DNA of 64,000 nucleotides, from the NCBI GenBank assembly GCA_023014485.1, contig JAJOZX010005618.1, positions 186,001 to 250,000 on the forward strand. Direction: 5' to 3'. Source of the stretch: Bathynomus jamesi (lineage: Eukaryota > Arthropoda > Malacostraca > Isopoda > Cirolanidae). Position numbers and translations under genes: made by a program. Within the stretch, counting starts at the first letter, position 1. Every line of letters begins with the position of its first letter. The notes below the pieces were generated by a model. That model ran no database searches. It had not been told where the DNA came from and saw nothing but the letters and a program-made list of their open reading frames with translations. Positions 21,886 through 33,194 of the stretch are shown here, in pieces.

Positions 21886-24800
21886 CCTCTTCCATAACTG
21901 GTCTTGTAGCTCTTCAAGGTACCTGATCCGTCTTGTTAACTCTCCTTGAGTGCTCTGGATAGGCTGCAAGTCTTCTGGCACACTGGGGCTTGATGTTAAT
22001 CGTTTACCACAAAGAAAATGATTTGGTGTCAATGGCTCTGCATCCTGCATACTGTTATAAACAAAAGTGATAGGCCTACTCTTCACATTGCTTCTACTTC
22101 ACACAAAACAGTGCAGAATTCTTCTTTGCTCAAATGAGCATTAGCTAAAAGTTTCTTTAATGGACACTTTACACTTCTCACTAGCCTTTCCCAAAATCCT
22201 CCCCACCATGGTGCTCTCTCAACAATAAACTCCCACTGTACCCCTTTCTGTGAAAAGTAGGATTGGAATCCTTCCTCTTTTAGCAAGGACCAAACTTCTT
22301 GGAGTTCCTTCGCAGCCTTTTTGAAGGTTTTTGCATTATCCGATATGATTTTATTTGGGAAACCCCTTCTGTTCACAAACCTTTTAAAGGCCAAAAGAAA
22401 TACATCACTACTTAAGTTGCTTACCAACTCCAAATGGATTGCTCTGGTGGTAGCACATGTGAAAAGACATATATAACCTTAGTTAGACTCCCCTTTCTCA
22501 TACACATAGACTGGACCTGCGAAGTCTACTCCCACTACATCAAATGGGGCAGTATAGACACACCGTTCTCTTGTAAGTGGAGCCACCTTTTTATAATAAG
22601 GCTTTGCACTCCAACGCTTGCAAACCACACATTTATGCAAGACCTTTTTTACTACTTGTCTAATTTTGGGAATCCAAAACTGTTGTCTGATCTCTATTAT
22701 CACTTCTCTAACTCCAGCATGTAACAACTTATGATGAGTATCCAGGATCAAAAGGTCCACAAAGTGCCCCCCAGCAGGTAGCAAAATTGGATGTCTTTTC
22801 TCCTCTGGAAGCCCAGAAAACTGTAGTCTACCTCCTACTCTCAATAAATCCTGATCCAAAAACACATCCAAACCCTTGAGAGCAGAATGTGTTGGTAGAA
22901 CGTGTAATGGAGTCTGACCAATAATAGTTTGGAATTTCATAGAGGGCCAAAGACTTTTTCACTGTAACTGCAAGCCGACTAGCAATAACTGCACCCATCA
23001 ATTCCAATCTTGGAACAGAAACCCTTTTCAAAGGTGTTGCTCTGCTCTTTGCCCCAACCAACCTGCAACTTACTTCCTCTTGCAATGTGCCTCTTATATA
23101 AATACAAGTTGCATAGGCTTCCTCACTTGCATCACAAAAGATGTGCAGCTCCAAATTGTCTGGACTATTGTTCAACTCTCCAAAGTACCATCTTGGGATT
23201 TCAATGTCTCCAAGATGTGCCAATTCTTTGAACCAATATTTCCACCTTACCAGCATATGATCAGGTAACTCTTGGTCCCAACCAAGTCCAATTTCCCAGA
23301 GGCTCTGAAACCAAATTTTTTACTTTATCACAAATGGAGCCAGGAATCCAAGAGGATCAAAGACCTTTGAAGCTAAACTAAGAGCTGTACGTTTTGTCCA
23401 CCTTGTCTCATTCTCAGCCAGCTCTACTAAAGATTTCCCATTGAAGGTAAACCAATCCTCTCCTTGCTGCCAAACAATGCCTAGCACTTTTGCGTCTATT
23501 GCCCACAACTCCTTAATACCAGAATCCTCAATACTTTCTGCTGCATCAGGTACTACACAGGACTGACTCAAAAACTCTTGTAATTGAGAATGATTGGTCT
23601 GCCATTTTCTAAGCTCTGCCACCATCCCTCATTATAGCTCTAGCCTCCATCAATATCTGTTTAGCCATTTCTGTATCATCCACGGAACACAGCAAATCAT
23701 CAACATAAAATTTTTTCCTTATGTGTTCAATAGTGTTTGGATAGACTTCAGAATATTTCTTAAAATGGTACTGCATAATAGCTGCCAACAGAAATGGACT
23801 AGAGCTGAGGCCAAACAACACTGACTTCATTCTATATGCTTGAACCTTAGGTTCATTTTCCAACAAGTCTTTCGTATCCACCCACAGATACCTTACTGCA
23901 TCTCTGTCCTCTGGTTTTAACTTTATCTGCAAAAAGGCTTGCTTCACATCTGCAGTCAATGCTACTCTACCAAACCTGAATCTCAGTAACAAGGAAAATA
24001 AATCTGCATTTAAATTTGGCCCAGCATCCAAACAGTCATTCAAGGACACACCACCTTTGTCCTTGGCTCAGCCATCAAAAACTACCCTCAGTTTGGTGGT
24101 AGTTTTGTCTCGCCGTACCACTGCATGGTGTGGCAGATAATGTGCCTCCTGGCTGACCATCTCACCTTGCACCCTTTCAGCATAGCCCTCCCTTACACAG
24201 CTTAGGATGGCCTCATTGTATTCAATTAACAACTCTTCATTTTTTCTTAGCCTGTACAACGAAGTCTCCAACCTCCGATTAGCTAGCTGAAGGTTTGAAC
24301 CGAGTTTGCAAGAATCCTTCCAAGTGAGGCCAACTTCATAGCAACCATCTCTAAACCCAATCCCACTTTCAAATTGCTCTAAAACATCACTGTTCACTGT
24401 ACTTGCCTGTTTGTCCTTTATGCCAATGGATTCAAGTTCCCAAAACGCTTTCAAATGCCTTTCGAAACCGTGGCTGTTCTCGTCAATCTTAACAAAAAGA
24501 GCTTTAACCTCTATTTCATTGCAATAGCTACCATGTAGCATCCAGCCTAGCTTACTTTCAATAGCTACCGGGCCTCGAGATGTGCGGACAATATTACCAG
24601 TGATGAAGTCCCAATAACAGTCAGCTCCAATCAAAAGAGTTCTGGTTAAGGAGTTGTTACCACAAAGTTCCACTATCAAGGTCCAAGCTGTAGAGATTGA
24701 GGAACTTTGTGCTCCAGTCACTACTTGTTTAGATATGGCATGTGTCCAAGAATTGCAAGTTAAAGGAATTAATTTGGGCAATAATAAGTATGAAGGAACA

Positions 24801-26338
24801 GAAGATATTAGTCTACCTTCTTAACTTTGGTTCGGTTTTGAACGGAACCCCCAAACCCAGAAATTCTTAAATTTTCCCTCTTAAGTTCTTTAAAATTCAA
24901 TTTGCTGGAAATTCTGGTCTTAATGAAGCTACACTTAATACCACTATCAAACAACACTCTTACAGAAGCTTCTCCATCATTCCCAATTAATAAGGCTGCA
25001 GCTGTTTGCAATAATCCACGTTTACTTTTACTCCCTTTCATAGCAGTGGCATGTGCCACTGATATCTCTACTTCTGGGGTAGGCCTACTAGGAGTGTTTT
25101 CACACAATAATGGCTGATGCCTGCCATGACTTTTTTTGCACAAAATTTTAAACTTACAAAACCTTGCTCTGTGACCTTTCAAAAAACATTTAAAACATGC
25201 TGTGGACTTAGTTACCCTGTCCTTTCTCTCCTCAAAAGGTAAAGCCTCAGCCACCTCACATTTATATGACTTGTGGTTGCCTTCGCAAAATATGCATTCC
25301 TTGATTCCCTTTAATTTATTCTCAAAGGATGCATGTAGAGCTGACACTGTACCTGGGCTATTCCTTTTTGCAGAAACCTTGGTGCTGTGCCTGCCTTTGT
25401 CCCCTTGTTTAACATCCCACTGTGCAAACTCAATTCCCTCTCAGCTTGCTAATTCTGTCCCTAAAAGACTTAACATCTGCTGAAGGGGGATGTACAAATG
25501 TTCTGTAGAGTGTCCCCTACTTAATTCAAGCAAAATTGAGCTAGGCAATTTAGACTCCAGTATAGTCACCAACATTATACCATACCTTTCCATTCCTACA
25601 CCCAAGTTGTCCAGGGACCTAGTTCTAACTTCAAATTCATCATATAACTGCCGTAACTCCTTGACACTATTGGAATTATTAAGAGGAAGTTAGCTAAAAG
25701 TTCACGGAGGTGGCTTTTAATTAAGGTCTCTGGCTTACCAAACCGTTTCTTTCATATATCCCAAGCCACATTATAATTAGCATCTGTTAATGCTAATCCT
25801 GCTGTTGTCTTTGCTGCCTCCCCTTCCAAGAGGGACTGCAAATAATTAAACTTCTCCACCGCACTTAACACTTGACTAGAATGAACTGCTGATTGAAAAC
25901 TGTCTGCCCATCCTTGCCATTCCTGAATACACCCAGAAAATGTTTTGAGTACAAGCCTCGGTAATTGAACTGCAGATCTGTTAACCTTAACTTCACAAAC
26001 ACCATTTGTTGAGGGTTGTGTTTCATTATTAGACCTGGTCTCTAACTGTACTGAGCTGCTAAACTCTTTTGCTCGGTGGCATACTTTAATTATATCATCA
26101 ATAATCTCTTCAAAGTAAATTATGTTATTTTCTATTTCATCCTCTTCTATAAGAGCCTCAGTTTTAACATTTACTTCACTTAAAGCAACCTTTTTAGTTT
26201 CTAAAATGGAAAGCTGCGCAGTCACTAAGCTTAAATCCTCTTGCTCTATGGCCGAATCTATAGTGCAATGACCTTTGTAACTAGACCTTTGTAGGCACTT
26301 CTCCTTTTTTTAAACTTGTTCAATTCAGCTGCACTCAT
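21886..26338 (-). pseudogene. BEL B gag-pol remnant
   Basis: Reading leftward on the minus strand from ATG at 26338: Gag N-terminus with an early frame break; conserved Gag segment (PRLVLKTFSG); zinc knuckles (CIFCEGNHKSYKC, CFKCFLKGHRARFC); aspartic protease site LFDSG; the inverted block; RT with VALTADVKQAFLQIK and YVDD; RNase H-like part (SVPRLELMGAVIASRLAV); integrase zinc finger (HH...CVVCKRW); and part of the DDE core (GVDFAGP, IISDNAKTF, ERAPWWGGFWERLVRS). A TGA at 24070-24068 breaks RT, a stop at about 23320 breaks the region after RT, and about 540 bp are missing at 22904-22910. The end of pol (DUF5641-type) is deleted. Confidence 0.88.
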
Positions 26339-26878
26339 CTTCAATGCAAACAACAATTGGGCTCAATGCCAAATAAGCTGAATTGGCAAAAATACTTAAC
26401 CAAACTGATCAAACGCAAATTTTGCTTTTTTTAAATAAACTGAATTGCTGGGTGGGGTACTGACCAACCACCAGTATGGAATACCAAATTTTCCACCCAA
26501 GTAACTGGCGCACCGAAGTCTGCAACCTTCCCCTACGAATAATAAACGAAATTTAACCAAACCGGTAAAAATGTGGGCCAAAAACAACGACAGACGAGTG
26601 GCCGAGTTTCGCAATTGGGCGACCAAACTTTCTGCCCTGGGACCTTAACTCAATGATAAACCAAAATTAACCAAACCAGTAAAAATGTAGGCCAAAAACA
26701 ACGACAGACGAGTAGCCAAGTTTCGCAATTGGGCGACCAAACTTTCTACCCTGGAACCTTAACTCACTTATGCTTAACCCGTCTTGGCCTAACTTGGGCT
26801 ACCATTTGCACAATCAGAACTTTGCCGGAAAATAGTCACTGACTCAGTCTTGGGGTAGAATCCGGTTCTGAAGGACCA
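26339..26878 (-). repeat. BEL B leader with tandem repeats
   Basis: The untranslated leader between the 5' LTR and gag carries about two copies of a tandem unit containing AAACTTGGC(T/C)A and CGTCTGTCGTTGTTTTTGGCC (read on the minus strand). The same unit has a 112-bp period in element A and is missing in O1. Confidence 0.75.
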
Positions 26879-27762
26879 TGTTATTTATTTATTTATTTTT
26901 TATTGGGTTCAAAATCCCAGTTGAGCCGTGAAAGGCCAAGCTCTGAAGGGCCAGTTCAACCTACAGCCCAAGTTAAGCTAAAATTAAAAAGTTACGGACT
27001 TGGAGGTCCTATTAGGTCCTATCTCAGGGTTGCTGACTCGATGTGGGCCTACCTTAGGCCTCAGTTGCATGAATTTAAGCTAAAAACAAAAGGGGCACTA
27101 TTTATGGTCGTCTTTCTAAACCTTGCAACAACAACACAACCTGCACTACTGCATGATGCAACAATCTTGTATCTAAACAACCAAACTGAATTGCAAGAGA
27201 GCTCTCTATAAGACCACATCCTGTAAGTACGGCATTCCACAAACGGGTAGAAAAGACGCGCAGCGCACCAAAAAATTATGACACAAGAGTGCCCAAACAA
27301 TGATGCCACAAGAGCCCAAAAATGCTAGCTCTAAATTAAGTGAATTTTTCACTAACCTTACAATTATGAGATGGATATATACAGGGCCGTAACTAGGGTT
27401 TAGAAATTAGTGAGGTCCAGATTTTTTTCGAGCGCGGCGGGACGAGCAAAATTCAGACCAAAATGACATCTACAAACACAACCCAAGCTATACACTAAAC
27501 ACAAAACACAAAACGCTCGACGCTCCCTCTTTTCAAAAGAAAAGCGGTAATATGTGTTTCATACACGGAGAACGGTTCAGTCTCTTTTTTTTTTTTAGAA
27601 AATAATTACCAAGGTCCGGACCTCGGTGACCTCATAGGTAGTTACGGCCATGGATATATATACACCTTAACTTAATACATACAAGCAATGCTGCATCAAT
27701 CAGCTTAGTCATCATATCGCCTTGGAACAACAATGGTTCTTCCTCTTCTATATTTTCTAACA
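26879..27762 (-). repeat. BEL B 5' LTR, interrupted by a MITE
   Basis: Minus-strand LTR starting TGTTAGAAAAT at 27762 and ending AATAACA at 26879. It is about 605 bp once the MITE at 27382-27650 and its duplicated target are removed. Confidence 0.9.
27382..27650. mobile_element. MITE in BEL B 5' LTR, 269 bp
   Basis: Ends CAGGGCCGTAACTAGG and (inverted) TGGCCGTAACTACC share GGCCGTAACTA. TGGATATATA flanks both sides (27372-27381, 27651-27660), though part of this 10-bp repeat may be microsatellite. The termini suggest hAT. Non-coding. Confidence 0.82.
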
Positions 27763-28319
27763 ATAACATAATTTACTTTGAAGAGATTATTGATGATATA
27801 ATTAAAGTATGCCACAGATCAAAAGAGTTTAGCAGCTCAGTACAGTTAGAGACCAGGTCTAATAATGAAACACAACCCTCAACAAATGGTGTTTGTGAAG
27901 TTAAGGTTAACAGATCTGCAGTTCAATTGCCGAGGCTTGTACTCAAAACATTTTCTGGGTGTATTCAGGAATGGCAAGGATGGGCAAACAGTTTTCAATC
28001 AGCAGTTCATTCTAGTCAAGTGTTAAGCGTGGTGGAGAAGTTCAATTATTTGCAGTCCCTCTTGGAAGGGGAGGCAGCAAAGACAATAGCAGGATTAGCA
28101 TTAACAGAGGCTAATTATAATGTGGCTTGGAATATATTAAAGAAACGGTTCGGTAAGCCAGAGATCTTAATTAAAAGCCACCTCCGCGAACTTTTAGCTA
28201 TACCTCCTGTTAATAATTTCAATGTCAAGGAGTTACGGCAGTTATATGATGAATTTGAAGTTAGAACTAGATCCCTGGACAACTTGGGTGTAGGAATGGA
28301 AAGGTATGGTATAATGTTG
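27763..28319 (+). pseudogene. BEL O1 gag, second piece
   Basis: Resumes after B and reads YFEEIIDDIIKVCHRSKEFS, then PRLVLKTFSGCIQEWQGW and the conserved central Gag (DUF1759-type) stretch up to NLGVGMERYGIMLL. The frame 27927-28418 covers the central part and then runs into the Jockey-like insertion at 28320. Gag of BEL elements forms the particle and packages the RNA. Confidence 0.85.
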
Positions 28320-30471
28320 TTGTTGTTTAGCCGATCAACCCACCCTGATCGAGCAAGCCGGCGGCACGCAGGTAACCGATCGCCCTCTCCGGAGTGGACC
28401 AGAGGTTCAGCGCACTAGTGATGTTGTGTTGTGTTCGTTGTTGTGCTAGAGCGGTACAGTCCGTCATAATGTGTTCAATTGTTTGTGGTGTGTCTTGGCA
28501 CAGGTGGCAGGTGTCGTCTATGGAGTTGTCTAGTCTGTGTTTATATGTCCGTAAGTTTGGGTGATGTCCACATCGGAATCGTGCTAAGTTAACTCGATCC
28601 GATCTGCTCAGGCTGATCTCTGACCTGTTAATGGGTGGCGGCTTCGCACCTAGGACCGCATTCGGACCGAGTCGTGTCAGTGCTTTGTGGGTTAGATGTG
28701 TGTGTATGTGTTTTCTGTACTGTGTGATGTCTGTGGGGCGTGGTATGGAATGGAGTATTTCGTTATAATATCTCTCTGGTGTTACCTTAATGGTGCGAGG
28801 TGTTGGTGCATGATTGTACATGTAGTGGCAAGGGTGTTGTGGGTTAGTTGTCGCTGCTGCCATGAATTGTGTTCCCCTCATGTCTAAATGTTCCCTAACT
28901 TTTAGTATTTTTGTTTCTGTGTGCAGGTGTTCTATTGGTGTTGTTTGAGTGCATCCTGTAATGATACGAAGTGCGTTGTTTTGTATTGTTTGTAAGGTGT
29001 TTATGTGTGTGTTTGAGATAATGGGTGCCCAGCATGGGCTAGCATAGTCCATAACTGAGCGAATATATTGTTTGTATATGAGTGATGTTTCCTGCTGGTG
29101 TCCAAAGTTTGTGCCTGTTAGTACCCTAAGCGTGTTAAGTCTTGACGTACATTTGGTTTTAATGTCCTGAATGTGGTTTGCAAAAGATAATGATGTGTTG
29201 TATGTGACACCAAGTATTTTGGTTCTGTGAGTGTGTGGAATGTTGATGTTGTTGTTTAGTGTAAGCTGTGGAATTACCTGGTGTTCTTTTGTGTTGCTTG
29301 TAAGCAAGGTGATGGTTGATTTTGTGGGCGCTACTTTGAGTCTATTGTGTGTGAGCCAGTCTTGTATACTGTTTATGTATGTTTGTAGGTTATTTGTAGC
29401 GGTGTCGATGTTGTTGTGGGTGGATGTTAGAGTGATATCATCTGCATATGATGATAAGGTAAGCTTGTTATCTATGGGTGTTGGAATGTCATGCATGTAT
29501 AAGTTGAAGAGTGTTGGTGAGAGAACAGAGCCTTGAGGGACCCCGTTCGGAAAAAGCTTGTTTTTGGATGACTTGCCATTAAATGTGACATGTGAGTATC
29601 TTCCTGAGAGATAGTTGCTCAGCCACCTTTTGGTGTTATTGTGCATGTTTGTGTTGAGTATTTTGTTTATGAGAGGGAAGCGTGGGATAGCATCAAATGC
29701 TTTACTAATGTCTATTGTTGCTAATAGTGTACGTTGAGCTGGTCTTCTGGAGTTGATGCCATCCATGATGTGCTGCGTGAGGTTAGTGAGTAATGTCGTG
29801 GTTGAGTGGTGAGGTCTGAATCCATGTTGAGTAGGCGATAGTGGTATGTGTGGGTTGGTGATTTGTAAGATTAGTCTTTCTGTTACTTTGGAAGGTGTGC
29901 ATAGTAAAGTAATGGGTCTATAGGAAGCTGGTTCTGTTGGATTTTTGTTTGGTTTGAGTAGTGTAATAATTTTACCTTGTTTCCATATGTCAGGAATAAT
30001 ACAGTGTTGGTATGAATATGTGCTGATATTTGTGAGAGCTAATATTCCTTGTGGGCCCAAGTGTTTAAGGTGTATGTTAGATATGTTGTCTGGTCCAGTA
30101 GCCTTCGAATTCTTAATGTTTTTGATGATCTTGGTGGTCTGGTCTGTATTGAAGGGTGTAATGGTCATGTCGAGTCTGTAGGTTTTCTTGTGTCTGGCTG
30201 TTTGTCTGTCTGCATGTTTCTGGTTGTTGTCTCTGTTTAAGTGACTTATCTTTGCGTAGTGATTAACTAGAATGTTAGCTTGTTGTGTGTATGTTGGGAT
30301 ATTATTTTGGCTGCGACAGATAGCCGCGTGTGAGGTGTGAATGCAGCTGTTAGAGTGGGTAATGCTGTTTATAGTCTTGTATAGCCTGTATGTATCTGTG
30401 GAGTGGTTTAGTGTTGTTATGAATTCCCTGAATGTTTCTGTTTGTTTTTCTTTGAGTTTGTTGTTTATTTC
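28320..30471 (-). mobile_element. Jockey-like non-LTR retrotransposon, 5'-truncated
   Basis: A 2.15-kb minus-strand insertion in O1 gag, bounded by the 13-bp duplication TGGTATAATGTTG (28307-28319, 30472-30484). The uninterrupted sequence can be read in element A at about 37895-37925. The 3' end is CTAAACAACAACAA rather than poly(A). The 5' end is truncated inside ORF2, so the endonuclease part and ORF1 are missing, as is common after incomplete target-primed reverse transcription. Confidence 0.92.
28327..30471 (-). CDS. Jockey-like ORF2 fragment: RT and C-terminal zinc motif
   Basis: About 715 residues remain open to a stop at 28327. In order: a pre-RT region; RT motifs ATGPDNI, YRPITLL, FRPHHSTTTLL, LLATIDISKAFDAIPR, NGVPQGSVLSPTLFNLYMHD, SSYADDITL (the catalytic YADD) and KILGVTYNTSLSF; then a thumb/C-terminal part ending in a Cys/His motif CGHHPNLRTYKHRL...CHLCQDTPQTIEHIMTDC typical of Jockey-group ORF2 ends. 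RT domain and catalytic Asp pair look intact. The APE endonuclease expected upstream is lost, and the first 30 or so codons of the longer open frame (30472-30564) are antisense BEL sequence, so it has no proper start and is not functional alone. Clade beyond 'Jockey-like' is uncertain. Confidence 0.88.
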   Translation of the reverse strand, partial: EINNKLKEKQTETFREFITTLNHSTDTYRLYKTINSITHSNSCIHTSHAAICRSQNNIPTYTQQANILVNHYAKISHLNRDNNQKHADRQTARHKKTYRLDMTITPFNTDQTTKIIKNIKNSKATGPDNISNIHLKHLGPQGILALTNISTYSYQHCIIPDIWKQGKIITLLKPNKNPTEPASYRPITLLCTPSKVTERLILQITNPHIPLSPTQHGFRPHHSTTTLLTNLTQHIMDGINSRRPAQRTLLATIDISKAFDAIPRFPLINKILNTNMHNNTKRWLSNYLSGRYSHVTFNGKSSKNKLFPNGVPQGSVLSPTLFNLYMHDIPTPIDNKLTLSSYADDITLTSTHNNIDTATNNLQTYINSIQDWLTHNRLKVAPTKSTITLLTSNTKEHQVIPQLTLNNNINIPHTHRTKILGVTYNTSLSFANHIQDIKTKCTSRLNTLRVLTGTNFGHQQETSLIYKQYIRSVMDYASPCWAPIISNTHINTLQTIQNNALRIITGCTQTTPIEHLHTETKILKVREHLDMRGTQFMAAATTNPQHPCHYMYNHAPTPRTIKVTPERYYNEILHSIPRPTDITQYRKHIHTHLTHKALTRLGPNAVLGAKPPPINRSEISLSRSDRVNLARFRCGHHPNLRTYKHRLDNSIDDTCHLCQDTPQTIEHIMTDCTALAQQRTQHNITSALNLWSTPERAIGYLRAAGLLDQGGLIG

Positions 30472-31065
30472 TGGTATAATGTTGGTCACTATACTGGAGT
30501 CTAAATTGCCTAGCTCAATTTTGCTTGAATTAAATACGGGACACTCTACAGAACATGTGTACATCCCCCTTCAGCAGATGTTAAGTCTTTTAGGCACATA
30601 AATAGCAAGACGAGAGGGAATTGAGTTTGCACAGTGGGATGTTAAACAAGGGGACAAAGGCAGGCACAGCACCCAAGTTTCTACAAAAAGGAGTAGCCCG
30701 GGTAGATTGTCAGCTCTACATGCATCCTTTGAGAATAAATTAAAGGGAATAAAGGAATGCATATTTTGCGAAGGCAACCACAAGTCATATAAATGTGAGG
30801 TGGCTGAGGCTTTACCTTTTGAGGAGAGAAAGGACAGGGTAACTAAGTCCACAGCATGTTTTAAATGTTTTTTGAAAGGTCACAGAGCAGTTTAAAATTT
30901 TGTGCAAAAAATGCCATGGCCGCACAGTGGCACATGCCACTGATATGAAAGGGAGTAAAAGTAAAGGTGGATTATTGCAAACAGCTGCAGCATTATTAAT
31001 TGGGAATGATGGAGAAGCTACTGTAAGAGTGTTGTTTGATAGTGGTAGCAAGTGTAGCTTCATTA
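30472..31065 (+). pseudogene. BEL O1 gag/protease, third piece
   Basis: After the Jockey-like insertion O1 reads ESKLPSSILLELNTGHSTEH, a TAA at about 30600, then the zinc knuckles (CIFCEGNHKSYKC, CFKCFLKGHR), a frameshift at about 30892, and the aspartic protease start VRVLFDSGSKCSF. It stops at 31065 where BEL A begins; the same sentence resumes at 43069 (KTRISRKL in the matching copy). Gag knuckles bind the RNA; the protease matures the polyprotein. Confidence 0.88.
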
Positions 31066-31641
31066 TGTTAGAAAATCTAGAAGAGGAAGAACCATTGTTG
31101 TCCCAAGGCGATATGATGACTAGCTGATTGATGCAGCATTGCTTGTATATATTAAGTTAAGGTGTATATATATCCATCTCATAATTGTAAGGTTAGTGAA
31201 AAATTAACTTAATTTAGAGCTAGCATTTTTGAGCTCTTGTGGTATCATTTTGGGGCGCTGCGCGTTCTTTCTACTCGTTTGTGGGATGTCGTACGTACAG
31301 CGTGTGGTCGGTTAGAGACCTCTCTTGCAATTCAGTTTGGTTGTTTAGATACAAGATTGTTGCATCGTGCAATAGTCCAGGTTGCGTTGTTGTTGCAAGG
31401 TTGAGAAAGAAGACCATAAATAGTACCCCTTTTGTTTATATTAAATTCATGTAACAAAGGTCTAAGGTAGGCCCGCATCGAGTCAGCAACCCTGAGGTTA
31501 CAGTGAGGTAGGACCTAATAGGATCTCAAATCCGTAAGTTTTAATTTAGCTTAATTGGGCTTCAGGTAGAACTGGCCCTTTAGAATTTGGCCGTTCACGG
31601 CTCAGCTGGGATTTTGAACCCAACAAATAAATAAAATAACA
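31066..31641 (+). repeat. BEL A 5' LTR
   Basis: 576 bp, TGTTAGAAAATCTAG to AAATAACA, followed directly by the primer-site position TGGTCCTTCAGAACCGGATT. Confidence 0.94.
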
Positions 31642-32300
31642 TGGTCCTTCAGAACCGGATTCTACCCCAAGACTGAGTCAGTGACTATTTTTCGGCAAAG
31701 TTCTGATTGTGCAAATTGTAGCCAAAGTTAGGCCTAGACGGGTTGAGTATTATTGAATTAAGGTCCCAGGGTAGAAAGTTTGGTCGCCCAATTGCTAAAC
31801 TTGGCCAGTCGTCTGTCGTTGTTTTGGCCTACATTTTACCGGTTTGGTTAATTTTGGGTTATTATTGAATTAAGGTCCCAGGGTAGAAAGTTTGGTTGCC
31901 CAATTGCGAAACTTGGCCAGTCGTCTGTCGTTGTTTTGGCCTACATTTTACCGGTTTGGTTAATTTTGGGTTATTATTGAATTAAGGTCCCAGGGTAGAA
32001 AGTTTGGTTGCCCAATTGCGAAACTTGGCCAGTAGGCCTGTTCAAAAATCAACTTTTTCTTATTTTCATAGGTTTCTGTACATTTTCCCTTGCTTTTTGA
32101 CCAGAAAAAGCCGAAAATCACAACTATTTTGACCTAGGATGTTGGGAAGCATTGCCGCATGGAGCTTTAAATTTTCTGCCTTGAAATCGGCCAAAGCGCC
32201 AATTCCGGGGTCCCTTAAATTATGTTTTGCACTTTAACTTTTGATCTAAACAAGATAGAGCAACAAATTAGGTATCAAATGAAAGAGCATAAAATTAATA

Positions 32301-32370
<70 letters not shown>

Positions 32371-32525
32371 ATTATCTATCATTTTTCAGGAAACAACAGA
32401 AACTCAATCAGAATCTAGAAAACCATCTACAAGTTACAACTTCACAATGGCATTAAGCAAGGAGCTGAGGGCTCCGTGGGCGCACAGTTGATATCTCAGA
32501 ACCTCCACGTACTGTCCACAGGCAG

Positions 32526-33086
32526 GTGTCAACTGGGCCATCTACCAGATCTCTCACTGAAACTTGGCTGGTTGGATACCCTTCAGCTTTTATCAGTGGT
32601 TCCCAGCTTCCCACCAACAGACAGGCGTTCCAGTATTTCCTTAATCTTCAGAATTTACCGGAAAATGCAGGGAGGCCCATGGTTCAAGACCTTGCATATG
32701 AAACAGTTGAATCTATCATCCCATTCTGGCAGATGGCTAGGATCAAGACAATGACCAAGTACAACGCAATGAAGCTCTTCATGAAACTACATGAGAACAT
32801 CGTGCTCTGGTGAAAAGCAAAGGAAGAGCAAGTAACCCTGGAGGAAAAAGAGGAGCATTTGTGCTGGAATTAGACAGCCTGTTCGATATAGGAGCTCCAG
32901 ATGCAATCCAGGAAATACAGAACAACAGACTGTTATCCAGAGAGAAGAAAGATGAGGATATCAGGTTCTACGAAGACCAAAAGACTGAGAGGAAAGGTCA
33001 TATGTCTGGTCATGACAAGATTTTTGAGACAAGATCCCTGCAGCAAGCAGCGAGGAATGAAAGACTGCAGCATAGACAAGAACAAG
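32526..33086 (+). pseudogene. Transposase of the long-TIR transposon, first exon block
   Basis: Frame 32526-32813 (TGPSTRSLTETWLVGYPSAF to MKLFMKLHEN) continues in another frame at 32810-33086 (KSKGRASNPGGKRGAFVLEL, SLFDIGAPDAIQEIQNNRLL), with a small deletion at about 32795 causing a frameshift. Upstream, 32391-32490 reads ETTETQSESRKPSTSYNF after a possible acceptor TTTTTCAG at about 32390, again with a frame break. The last codons (NERLQHRQEQ) run into a GTAAAAC donor at 33087. I recognise the block as one that recurs in uncharacterised arthropod and cnidarian proteins, but know no named domain. Likely the N-terminal, DNA-binding side. Confidence 0.6.
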
Positions 33087-33194
33087 GTAAAACTAATTAC
33101 TTTGAACGTTACAAAAAGTTTTAAGTTTTACTCCATTGCGATATTTAGCATGTACTTAACAATTACTGTCTTAACATGTTGTACTATTTTACAG
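33087..33194 (+). other. Intron in the long-TIR transposase gene
   Basis: 108 bp, GTAAAACT...TTTTACAG. Joining 33086 to 33195 keeps the frame: HRQEQ then AAAEQEAV. A spliced transposase gene is common in eukaryotic DNA transposons. Confidence 0.75.

Larger units (their letters stand above)
21281..27762 (-). mobile_element. BEL/Pao retrotransposon B, inserted in O1 gag
   Basis: B lies on the minus strand between 5-bp duplications ATAAC (21276-21280, 27763-27767). Its 3' LTR is 21281-21885 and its 5' LTR 26879-27762 (holding a 269-bp MITE). The primer-site sequence TGGTCCTTCAGAACC is next to the 5' LTR. The body is shortened: one deletion joins the RNase H region to the region before the integrase zinc finger, another removes the end of pol next to the 3' LTR, and a segment near 24640-24827 is inverted. 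It must have moved in trans or been damaged after insertion. Confidence 0.93.

Noticed and set aside
28696..30240. Several plus-strand open frames over the Jockey-like element
   Set aside because: Antisense shadows of the RT frame; hydrophobic, without domains.
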